From NCBI RefSeq assembly GCF_001905545.1, contig NZ_LIPD01000002.1, forward strand, positions 434,001 through 498,000: a DNA stretch of 64,000 bases. Direction: 5' to 3'. The notes beneath the pieces are model-generated. The model did no database searches, had not been told where the DNA came from, and saw only the letters and a program-made list of their open reading frames with translations. Positions 19,145 to 26,659 of the stretch are shown in pieces. The DNA is from Streptomyces sp. CB02056. Lineage in GTDB: Bacteria > Actinomycetota > Actinomycetes > Streptomycetales > Streptomycetaceae. The first letter of the stretch is position 1, and each line of letters opens with the position of its first letter. Both the position numbers and the translations under genes were made by a program.

Positions 19145-20698
19145 ATGACCGTGACCACCGAGGCCGCGAGCGGAACCGCCGCCGCGGCCGACAGTCCCCA
19201 GATGACGCACCGGCAGGTGATGGAGGCGCTCTCCGGCCTGCTGCTCGGCCTGTTCGTGGCCGTGCTCTCCTCGACCGTCGTCTCCAACGCCCTGCCGCAC
19301 ATCCTGGCCGACCTGCACGGCGGCCAGTCCGCGTACACCTGGGTGATCACCGCGGCCCTGCTCACCCTTACCGCCTCCACCCCGATCTGGGGCAAGCTCT
19401 CCGACCTCGTCAGCAAGAAGCTGCTGCTCCAGATCGCCCTGCTGATCTACATCGGCACCTCGGCGCTGGCCGGCCTCTCGCAGAACACCGGCGAGCTGAT
19501 CGCCTGCCGCGCGCTCCAGGGCGTCGGCGCCGGCGGTGTCGTGGCGCTCGGCCAGATCTGCCTGGCCGCGATGGTCCCGCCGCGCGAGCGCGGCCGGTAC
19601 AGCGGCTACTTCGGCGCGGTCTTCGCGCTCGCCACCATCGGCGGGCCGCTGATCGGCGGCGTCATCGTGGACACCTCCTGGCTGGGCTGGCGCTGGTGCT
19701 TCTACGTCGGCATCCCGTTCGCGCTGGTCGCGATCCTGGTGGTGCAGCGCACCCTCAAGCTGCCGCTGGTCAAGCGCAAGGCGAAGATCGACTACCTGGG
19801 CGCGCTGGTCATCACCGCCTCGGTCAGCCTGCTGATGATCTGGATCACCCTGGCCGGCAAGAACTACGCCTGGCTGTCCTGGCAGACCGCGGCCATGGTC
19901 GGCGGCGGCCTGGTGCTGGGCGCCCTGGCCGTCGTGATCGAGCGCCGCGCCGCCGAGCCGATCATCCCGCCGAGCCTCTTCAAGTACCGCACCGTCACCC
20001 TGGCCGCCATCGCCAGCGTGCTGGTCGGCGTCGGGATGTACGGCGCGACCACCTTCCTCAGCCAGTACTTCCAGCTGGCCCGCGCCAAGTCCCCGACCAT
20101 GGCCGGCCTGATGACCCTGCCGATGATCCTCGGCCTGGCGGTCTCCTCCGCGGTGGCCGGCCGGCTGATCACCAAGTACGGCAAGTGGAAGGCCTACCTG
20201 GTCTCCGGCACCGCGCTGCTCGCCATCGGCTTCGGCCTGCTGGGCACCGCCCGGGCCGACACGAACTACGCGCTGCTCTCCCTCTACATGGCGATCACCG
20301 GCGTCGGCCTCGGCCTGACCAGCCAGAACCTGGTGCTCGCGGTGCAGAACACGGTGCCCCGGCACGAGCTCGGCGCGGCCAGCTCGGTGGTCACCTTCTT
20401 CCGCACCATGGGCGGCGCGATGGGCGTCTCCGCGCTCGGCGCGCTGATGACCAACAAGGTCGGCCACTACCTGGCCGAGAACCTGGCCGCGGCGCACGTC
20501 CCGGCCTCGCCCGCGGCGACCGGCGGCGGCATCCCGGACCTGGCCAAGCTGCCGGCCCCGATCGTGCCGCTGGTGACGGACGCCTTCGGCCACGGCGTCG
20601 GCACCGTCTTCCTGTGGGCCGCCCCGTTCGCGGCGCTGGCCTTCGTCACCGTCCTCTTCATCCGGGAGACCGTGCTGAGGACCACCCAGGAGGGCTGA
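19145..20698 (+). CDS. DHA2-family (14-TM) MFS drug efflux transporter
   Basis: 517-residue proton-coupled exporter of the DHA2 family. Span 1 carries LSSTVVSNALPHI (motif D1-like). Motif A appears as GKLSDLVSKK, and motif C-like GGPLIGGVIVD in span 5. About 14 spans are predicted, with the large C-terminal periplasmic loop near 440-465. ATG at 19145 has AAGGA 5 nt upstream; the upstream extension of the frame crosses the promoter palindrome. Context (MarR regulator, operator-like palindrome) suggests inducible multidrug export, but the substrate cannot be read from sequence. Confidence 0.9.
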   Translation: MTVTTEAASGTAAAADSPQMTHRQVMEALSGLLLGLFVAVLSSTVVSNALPHILADLHGGQSAYTWVITAALLTLTASTPIWGKLSDLVSKKLLLQIALLIYIGTSALAGLSQNTGELIACRALQGVGAGGVVALGQICLAAMVPPRERGRYSGYFGAVFALATIGGPLIGGVIVDTSWLGWRWCFYVGIPFALVAILVVQRTLKLPLVKRKAKIDYLGALVITASVSLLMIWITLAGKNYAWLSWQTAAMVGGGLVLGALAVVIERRAAEPIIPPSLFKYRTVTLAAIASVLVGVGMYGATTFLSQYFQLARAKSPTMAGLMTLPMILGLAVSSAVAGRLITKYGKWKAYLVSGTALLAIGFGLLGTARADTNYALLSLYMAITGVGLGLTSQNLVLAVQNTVPRHELGAASSVVTFFRTMGGAMGVSALGALMTNKVGHYLAENLAAAHVPASPAATGGGIPDLAKLPAPIVPLVTDAFGHGVGTVFLWAAPFAALAFVTVLFIRETVLRTTQEG

Positions 20699-20733
20699 CC
20701 GGCCGGCGGGACCGACCGCGGGCAGGGATGCGC

Positions 20734-20773
20734 GAACGGGCCGGGGAGTGTGGAGACACTCCCCGGCCCGTTC
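20734..20773. terminator. Bidirectional terminator between convergent genes
   Basis: An 18-bp perfect stem (20734-20751 with 20756-20773) closes on a GGAG loop, between the efflux pump and the small membrane protein. Confidence 0.85.
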
Positions 20774-20794
20774 CGTTGTGCGTGGCGCGTGTGG

Positions 20795-21049
20795 CTAGTG
20801 GCCGGCGATCAGGGACAGCCCGTAGAGGACGACCCCGCCGCACAGGGCGAAGCAGACGTACGCGCCGGCCAGGGCCAGCCGCCCGCCGCCCGCGGCTCCG
20901 GCGGTGCCCTCGCCCGTACCGGCGGCGCTCACCGCGGCCTCGCGGCGGGACAGCGCCAGGATGCCGAGCGCGAAGACGGCGACCACGGCGACGGTGATGC
21001 CGAAGCTGAGACCGGCGGTCTGGGCCAGGGCGTTCCACTTGATGTGCAT
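20795..21049 (-). CDS. Small two-TM membrane protein downstream of pit
   Basis: 84-residue protein with hydrophobic spans at about 13-33 and 58-80 joined by a Gly/Ala-rich basic loop. The start has GAGGAG about 8 nt upstream. It lies 26 nt after the Pit phosphate transporter gene and before a shared terminator, so the two are probably co-transcribed. I do not recognise a named family; an accessory subunit or regulator of Pit is a guess from context. Confidence 0.65.
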   Translation of the reverse strand: MHIKWNALAQTAGLSFGITVAVVAVFALGILALSRREAAVSAAGTGEGTAGAAGGGRLALAGAYVCFALCGGVVLYGLSLIAGH

Positions 21050-21075
21050 GGTGAGTGCTCCTCAGCCGGTGGCGC

Positions 21076-22254
21076 TCAGGCCGCGACGGTGGTCGAGGCG
21101 GGGGTGGGGGTGTTCGCGGTACCGGCCGGTGCGACCTCGACCGGGGTGACGTCGACGTCGTTGACGTTGTCCGCGCCGACCGGCTGGCGGCGGGAGATCA
21201 CCCACATCGCGGCCGCGCCGGCCACCAGCACGGCACCGACCAGGGCGACGCCCCAGCTGCCCTGCTCGGCCAGCAGGGCGGCGCCGCCGGAGACCACCGC
21301 GGCGGCCGGCAGGGTCAGGCCCCAGGTGTAGACCATGCGGCGGACCAGGCTCCAGCGCAGCTCGCCCTTCGGGCCGCCGAGGCCGGCGCCCATGATGCCG
21401 CCGGAGCAGACCTGGGTGGTGGAGAGGCCGAAGCCCATGTGCGAGGAGGTCAGGATGACGGTCGCGGCGGCCGACTCGGAGGCGAAGCCCTGCGGCGGGC
21501 GGATGTCCGCCAGGCCCTTGCCCATCGAGCGGATGATCCGCCAGCCGCCCATGTAGGTGCCGAGCGCGATCGCCGCGCCGGCGGAGACGATCACCCAGGT
21601 GGGGGGCAGCGCGCCGTGCGGCAGGGCGCCGACCGAGACCAGGGTCAGGGTGATGATGCCCATCGTCTTCTGGGCGTCGTTGGTGCCGTGCGCGAGCGAG
21701 ATCAGCGAGGAGGAGAAGACCTGGCCGGTCTTGAAGCCCTTCTCGGTGGTCGCGGTGTTGCCCTTGCGGGTGATCGCGTAGGCCAGCTTGGTGGCGCCCC
21801 AGGAGGCCAGTCCGGCGACGAAGGGGGACGCGACGGCCGGGATGAGGATCTTGGTGACCACGGTGTCGAAGTTGACGCCGCTCGTGCCGACGCCGACGAT
21901 CGTGGCGCCGATCAGGCCGCCGTACAGGGCGTGCGAGGAGCTGGACGGCAGGCCGCGCAGCCAGGTCAGCAGGTTCCAGAGGATCGCGCCGGCCAGGGCG
22001 GCGAAGATGATCTCGGGATGGACGCCGGCCTTCTCGTTGACGATGCCGCCGGAGATGGTGGTGGCGACCTTCACGGACAGGAACGCGCCCGCGAAGTTGA
22101 GCAGGGCCGCGATGGTGACCGCGACCTTCGGACGAAGGGCCCCGGTCGCGATCGCGGTGGCGGCCGCGTTGGCGGTGTCGTGGAACCCGTTGGTGAAGTC
22201 GAAGGCGAGCGCCGTGATGATCACAACGGCTACCAGGAACGAGATGTGTTCCAT
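21076..22254 (-). CDS. pit: Pit-family inorganic phosphate transporter
   Basis: 392-residue low-affinity phosphate/cation symporter of the PiT family. The duplicated signature appears as FTNGFHDTANAAATA near the N-terminus and as LAHGTNDAQKTMGII in the second half; about 10 membrane spans are predicted. ATG at 22254 is preferred over the TTG two codons upstream. No clear RBS is present. A PHO box and a TACGGT -10 element lie upstream, implying PhoP control. The small membrane protein at 20795 follows in the same transcript. Confidence 0.93.
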   Translation of the reverse strand: MEHISFLVAVVIITALAFDFTNGFHDTANAAATAIATGALRPKVAVTIAALLNFAGAFLSVKVATTISGGIVNEKAGVHPEIIFAALAGAILWNLLTWLRGLPSSSSHALYGGLIGATIVGVGTSGVNFDTVVTKILIPAVASPFVAGLASWGATKLAYAITRKGNTATTEKGFKTGQVFSSSLISLAHGTNDAQKTMGIITLTLVSVGALPHGALPPTWVIVSAGAAIALGTYMGGWRIIRSMGKGLADIRPPQGFASESAAATVILTSSHMGFGLSTTQVCSGGIMGAGLGGPKGELRWSLVRRMVYTWGLTLPAAAVVSGGAALLAEQGSWGVALVGAVLVAGAAAMWVISRRQPVGADNVNDVDVTPVEVAPAGTANTPTPASTTVAA

Positions 22255-22590
22255 ACCCAAACAATCGTCGTAGTTGTCGCACGGACGTTGGTGACGTCGC
22301 GACCGTAGGTCTGCTTGGTAAACGGAAGGTGAACTGGGTCGGGAATCGTGGTTCCAATGGTTGACTCGCAGTGACCACTGGGTTTCGTCGGAGTGACATA
22401 CGGCGCGCTGAGCAGGACATTAGCGAAGAACGCGCCGGTTCGACCCGGTTTGCTGAGAGCTGTCTCACAGGTCAATCGAGAATTAACCTCCCAGTCCGCA
22501 TGCGCCCTGTTTCCGGTGAGTAACCCGTGGGAGGATCTGCGGGATCCGGGAAGCCGGGACAGGGGCAGTGCGCGGCGGGGAGGACCAGCC
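22255..22590. other. Divergent intergenic region between pit and the NlpC/P60 gene
   Basis: Holds the PHO box and pit promoter on the left. The right half (22340-22590) should contain the NlpC/P60 gene promoter; no riboswitch-like consensus (for example of the ydaO class often found before such hydrolases) was recognised. Confidence 0.4.
22302..22334 (-). promoter_or_regulatory. PHO box and -10 element of pit
   Basis: On the minus strand GTTCACC (22328-22334) and GTTTACC (22317-22323) are direct repeats in an 11-nt register, the PhoP-binding pattern of streptomycetes. They are followed 9 nt later by TACGGT (22302-22307), a good -10 element. The repeats occupy the -35 region, as in PhoP-activated promoters. 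Confidence 0.7.
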
Positions 22591-24132
22591 ATGGGCGGGG
22601 CGGGACAGAGAGCGGAGACGGCACGCGTACGGCCCTGGGTACGGGCGGCACTGCGCTGCGGAGCCGTCCTCGCGGCCGCGGCGCTCGCGCTGCCGGTCGG
22701 CGCGGCGGCCGCCTGGGCCGCACCCGACCCGGGGGCCGGGCAGGTCGTCGCCGGCGCGGACCCGCTCGCCGACGCCAAGGCCACCCTCGGCCCGCTGCTC
22801 GACCGGCTGCACGCGCTGTACCAGAGCGCCGAGGCCGCCACCGAGCAGTACAACGGCGCCGTCGCCAAGGCGGCGGAGCAGCAGACCTCGCTCACCGACC
22901 TCCAGGGCCGGCAGGACCGCCAGCAGAAGCAGGTCGACGCCGGCACCGACATCGCCTCCCAGCTCGCCGCCGCGCAGTACCGCAACGGGTCCGCCTCGGC
23001 CTACGCCGAGCTGCTGCTCTCCAAGGACCCGTACGAGGCGGTCGTCATCGCCGAGCTGCTCGCCTCGGCCAGCCGCTCGCAGTCGGAGTTCCTGGACAAG
23101 CTGAAGAGCGACCGGGACGCGCTGGACGGGCTGAAGAAGCAGACCGAGGAGGCGCTGAAGACCTCCCAGGCGCTGGTCGCCCAGCAGGACGCGGCCAAGG
23201 CCAAGGCCGCCTCCGACCTGGCCGCCGTCGAGCAGACGGTCGCCACCCTGACCGGCGCCCAGCGGGCCGAGCTGGAGCAGCTGGAGAAGGCCAAGGCGGA
23301 CGAGGCGCAGCTCGCGTTCCTCGCCTCCGGGGCGCTCGGCAAGGGCGAGCGCACGCCCTCCCAGCAGGGTCGCGGGGCGATCGCCTTCGCGCTGGCGCAG
23401 GTGGGCAAGCCGTACCTGTGGGGCGGCACCGGCCCGGACGCCTACGACTGCTCGGGCCTCACCTCGCAGGCCTGGCTGCACGCCGGCCGGCCGATCCCGC
23501 GCACCAGCCAGGAGCAGTGGGCGCAGCTGCCGCACGTGGCGCTCAACCAGCTGCGGCCCGGCGACCTGGTGGTGTACTTCCAGGACGCCTCGCACATCGG
23601 GATGTACATCGGTGGCGGGCTGATCGTGCAGGCGCCGCGGCCCGGGGCGTTCATCAAGATCTCGCCGATCGGCTCGATGCCGATCCTCGGCGCCGTCCGG
23701 CCGGACCCGACCGGTGCGGCGGACGAGGCCGGCGGCGCCTGGAAGGTGCCCGACCTCCCGGCGAACTGGGACTCCGTGACGCCGATCGCGCCGAGCCCGG
23801 CCAACCAGGTGCCGGCCCCGCCGGCCACGGGCGGCACGGTGACGCCGCCGGCCGTGCCGGGCACGCCGACCGACCCGGGCACGCCGAGCACGCCGGGCGG
23901 GACCGGTACGCCGACCGACCCGGGGACGCCGACCGGTGGCACGCCGACCACGACCCCGACCACGACCCCGACCGGGACGCCGACCGGGCCGGGCACCCCG
24001 AGCGGGACCGGCACGCCCACCCCGACCGGGACGGGCACCCCGACGGGGAGCCCGAGCGGCACCGGCTCGGCGACCGCCACGGCCGCGGGCAGTGCGACGG
24101 CGACGCTGCCGCTGGGCACCCCGACGCACTGA
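22591..24132 (+). CDS. Secreted NlpC/P60 peptidoglycan hydrolase
   Basis: 513-residue exported cell-wall endopeptidase that should cleave peptide stems of peptidoglycan. Residues 1-48 form a signal peptide with a twin-Arg-poor basic start and a cleavage region near AWAAPD. A coiled coil spans about 65-255. The NlpC/P60 domain spans about 265-390, with catalytic Cys287 in YDCSGL and His335 in DASHIGMY. A Pro/Thr/Gly-rich tail of about 110 residues (repeats such as TPTDPGTP) follows, probably a wall-spanning segment. RBS GGGGAGGA lies 7 nt before the ATG. The architecture matches RipA-like hydrolases. Confidence 0.92.
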   Translation: MGGAGQRAETARVRPWVRAALRCGAVLAAAALALPVGAAAAWAAPDPGAGQVVAGADPLADAKATLGPLLDRLHALYQSAEAATEQYNGAVAKAAEQQTSLTDLQGRQDRQQKQVDAGTDIASQLAAAQYRNGSASAYAELLLSKDPYEAVVIAELLASASRSQSEFLDKLKSDRDALDGLKKQTEEALKTSQALVAQQDAAKAKAASDLAAVEQTVATLTGAQRAELEQLEKAKADEAQLAFLASGALGKGERTPSQQGRGAIAFALAQVGKPYLWGGTGPDAYDCSGLTSQAWLHAGRPIPRTSQEQWAQLPHVALNQLRPGDLVVYFQDASHIGMYIGGGLIVQAPRPGAFIKISPIGSMPILGAVRPDPTGAADEAGGAWKVPDLPANWDSVTPIAPSPANQVPAPPATGGTVTPPAVPGTPTDPGTPSTPGGTGTPTDPGTPTGGTPTTTPTTTPTGTPTGPGTPSGTGTPTPTGTGTPTGSPSGTGSATATAAGSATATLPLGTPTH

Positions 24133-24153
24133 CGCGTCGATCAGGCCATGAGG

Positions 24154-24187
24154 AGGCCGCCCCACGTCACCGGACGTGGGGCGGCCT
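24154..24187. terminator. Bidirectional terminator between convergent genes
   Basis: Perfect 14-bp stem AGGCCGCCCCACGT / ACGTGGGGCGGCCT with a 6-nt loop, between the NlpC/P60 gene and the FdhF/YdeP gene. Confidence 0.85.
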
Positions 24188-24202
24188 TCGCGGTGCTCGG
24201 GG

Positions 24203-26482
24203 TTACGCGCCGCTGTCGGGGGCGAAGCGGATCACGACCGCCTTGGAGGTCGGGGTGTTGCTGATGTCGGCGGTGGAGTCCAGCGGCACCAGCACGTTGG
24301 TCTCGGGGTAGTAGGCCGCCGCGCCGCCGCGGGCGACGGGGTAGTGGACGACCCGGAAGTGCGGGGCGCGGCGCTCCACCCCGTCGCTCCACTCGCCGAC
24401 CAGGTCGACGTACCCGCCGTCGGTCAGCCCCAGCTCCTCGGCGTCCGCGGGGTTGACCAGGACCACCCGGCGGCCGCCCTTGATGCCGCGGTAGCGGTCG
24501 TCGAGGCCGTAGATCGTGGTGTTGTACTGGTCGTGCGAGCGCAGGGTCTGGAGCAGCAGCCGGCCCGGCGGGACCTCGGGGGCGGTCAGCGGGTTGACGG
24601 AGAAGTTGGCCTTCCCGGTCGCGGTCGGGAAGGTGCGGGTGTCCCGGGGGCCGTGCGGCAGGGTGAAGCCGCCGGGGCGGCGGACCTTCTCGTTGAAGTC
24701 CTCGAAGCCCGGGACGACGCGGGCGATCCGGTCCCGCAGGGTGTCGTAGTCGGTGGCGAAGTCCTCCCACGGCACGGTGTCCCGCGGCCCGAGCACGGTG
24801 CGGGCCAGCCGGCAGACGATCGCGGTCTCGGAGAGCAGGCCGGGGGCCGGCGGGCGCAGGCCGCCGCGCGAGGCGTGCACCTGGCCCATCGAGTCCTCGA
24901 CGCTGACGAACTGGGCGCCGCGTGCGCTGACGTCCCGGTCGGTGCGGCCGAGGGTGGGCAGGATCAGGGCGCGGGCGCCGGTGACCACGTGCGAGCGGTT
25001 GAGCTTGGTGGAGACGTGGACGGTCAGCCGGCAGTTGCGCATCGCGGCCTCGGTGACCTCGGTGTCCGGGGTGGCCGCGACGAAGTTGCCGCCCATCGCG
25101 AAGAAGACCCCGATCCGGCCGTCGCGCATGGCGCGGATGGTGTCCACCGAGTCGAGGCCGTGCTCGCGCGGCGGCTCGAAGCCGAACTCCCGGCCCAGGG
25201 CGTCCAGGAAGGCGTCGCCGGGGCGCTCGAAGATGCCCATCGTCCGGTCGCCCTGGACGTTGCTGTGCCCGCGCACCGGGCAGACCCCGGCGCCGGGGCG
25301 GCCGACGTTGCCGCGCAGCAGCAGGAAGTTGACCACCTCGCGGATGGTCGGCACGGCGTGCTTGTGCTGGGTGAGGCCCATCGCCCAGCAGACGATGATC
25401 TTCTCGGACTTCAGCACCAGCCGGCCGAGCTCCTCGATCTGCTCCCAGGGCAGGCCGGTCGCGGCGAGCACCTCGGCGCGGTCGGTCCGCCGCGCCTGGG
25501 CCTCGAACTCCTCGAAGCCGTAGCAGTGTTCGGCGACGAAGTCGCGGTCGACGCCGTCCTGCTCCAGGACGATCCGGTTCAGCGCGCGGAACAGCGCGAG
25601 GTCCCCGCCGAGGCGGATCTGCAGGAAGAGGTCGGTCAGCTTGGTGCCGTGGCCGACCAGGCCGCGCGCGTGCTGCGGGTTCTTGAACCGCTCCAGGCCG
25701 GCCTCCGGCAGCGGGTTGACGCTGACGATCGTGGCGCCCGCCCGCTTGGCGCGCTCCAGCGCGGAGAGCATCCGGGGGTGGTTGGTGCCCGGGTTCTGGC
25801 CGGCCACGATGATCAGGTCGGCCTGGTAGAGGTCCTTCAGGCTGACGCTGCCCTTGCCGACGCCGAGCGTCTCGGTGAGCGCCGAGCCGGAGGACTCGTG
25901 GCACATGTTGGAGCAGTCCGGCAGGTTGTTGGTGCCGAGCCGGCGGGCGAACAGCTGGTACGCGAAGGCGGCCTCGTTGCTGGTCCGGCCGGAGGTGTAG
26001 AAGGCGGCGCCGTCCGGGGTGTCCAGGGCCTTCAGCTCCTCGGCGACGAGCGCGAAGGCGTCGTCCCAGGAGACCGGCGTGTAGTGGGTGGCGCCCTCGT
26101 CCAGCAGCATCGGCTGGGTGAGCCGGCCCTGCTGGCCCAGCCAGTAGCCGGAGCGCTCGGCCAGGTCGGCGACCGGGTGGGCGGCGAAGAACTCGGCGCG
26201 GACGCGGCGCTCGGTGGCCTCCTCGGCGACGGCCTTGGCGCCGTTCTCGCAGAACTCGGCGGTGTGCGGCTTGTCCGGCTCCGGCCAGGCGCAGCCGGGG
26301 CAGTCGAAGCCGTCCTGCTGGTTGACCTTGAGCAGGGTGGCCAGGGTGCGGCGGGCGCCCATCTGCTCGGCGGCCATCCGCAGGCTGTGGCCGACGGCGG
26401 GCAGCCCGGCGGCGGCGTGCTGGGGCGCGGACACCTCGGGGGCGTCCTGCGCCGGGTCGCTCTGCGGGGCCTGCTTGGCCAT
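24203..26482 (-). CDS. FdhF/YdeP-family molybdopterin oxidoreductase
   Basis: 759-residue molybdenum-bis-MGD enzyme of the YdeP branch of formate dehydrogenase-like proteins. Near the N-terminus Cys61-x-x-Cys64 (CPGCAW) and a later FCENG replace the four-Cys [4Fe-4S] pattern of classical FdhF. The molybdopterin domains include SGRTSNEAAF, NMCHESSGSAL and GQNPGTNHPRM, and a C-terminal dinucleotide-binding barrel follows (HDQYNTTIYG). There is no TGA selenocysteine codon. It lacks a Tat signal, so it is cytosolic. YdeP homologues are linked to acid resistance, but the substrate is unproven. The reading frame continues upstream across the divergent gene; ATG 26482 with GAGGAGA 7 nt away is the start. 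Confidence 0.9.
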   Translation of the reverse strand: MAKQAPQSDPAQDAPEVSAPQHAAAGLPAVGHSLRMAAEQMGARRTLATLLKVNQQDGFDCPGCAWPEPDKPHTAEFCENGAKAVAEEATERRVRAEFFAAHPVADLAERSGYWLGQQGRLTQPMLLDEGATHYTPVSWDDAFALVAEELKALDTPDGAAFYTSGRTSNEAAFAYQLFARRLGTNNLPDCSNMCHESSGSALTETLGVGKGSVSLKDLYQADLIIVAGQNPGTNHPRMLSALERAKRAGATIVSVNPLPEAGLERFKNPQHARGLVGHGTKLTDLFLQIRLGGDLALFRALNRIVLEQDGVDRDFVAEHCYGFEEFEAQARRTDRAEVLAATGLPWEQIEELGRLVLKSEKIIVCWAMGLTQHKHAVPTIREVVNFLLLRGNVGRPGAGVCPVRGHSNVQGDRTMGIFERPGDAFLDALGREFGFEPPREHGLDSVDTIRAMRDGRIGVFFAMGGNFVAATPDTEVTEAAMRNCRLTVHVSTKLNRSHVVTGARALILPTLGRTDRDVSARGAQFVSVEDSMGQVHASRGGLRPPAPGLLSETAIVCRLARTVLGPRDTVPWEDFATDYDTLRDRIARVVPGFEDFNEKVRRPGGFTLPHGPRDTRTFPTATGKANFSVNPLTAPEVPPGRLLLQTLRSHDQYNTTIYGLDDRYRGIKGGRRVVLVNPADAEELGLTDGGYVDLVGEWSDGVERRAPHFRVVHYPVARGGAAAYYPETNVLVPLDSTADISNTPTSKAVVIRFAPDSGA

Positions 26483-26624
26483 GGCCGCTCTCCTCGGGCT
26501 CTGCTGGTGCGTACCGCCGCCTTCGTGCGGGGGTTCGATTCCATCCTTCCACCTGGCCGGGGGCCGGGGGAGGGGGCGGGCGGGGAGGGGCGACGGCGGG
26601 GCGAAGGGCGGCGGCCGGCGTCGG

Positions 26625-26630
26625 TAGAGT
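26625..26630 (+). promoter_or_regulatory. -10 element of kinase gene at 26660
   Basis: TAGAGT, 29 nt before the GTG start; transcription would begin near 26637 and leave a leader containing GGGAGGGGAG. Confidence 0.4.
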
Positions 26631-26659
26631 CTGGGCGTCATGGCGGGAGGGGAGCGCGC

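Noticed and set aside
22340..22590. A ydaO (c-di-AMP) riboswitch before the NlpC/P60 gene
   Set aside because: Such elements often precede cell-wall hydrolases in streptomycetes, but the conserved sequence blocks could not be recognised here.
24203..26482. A selenocysteine codon in the formate dehydrogenase-like gene
   Set aside because: The frame is open without internal TGA, and the YdeP branch does not use selenocysteine.
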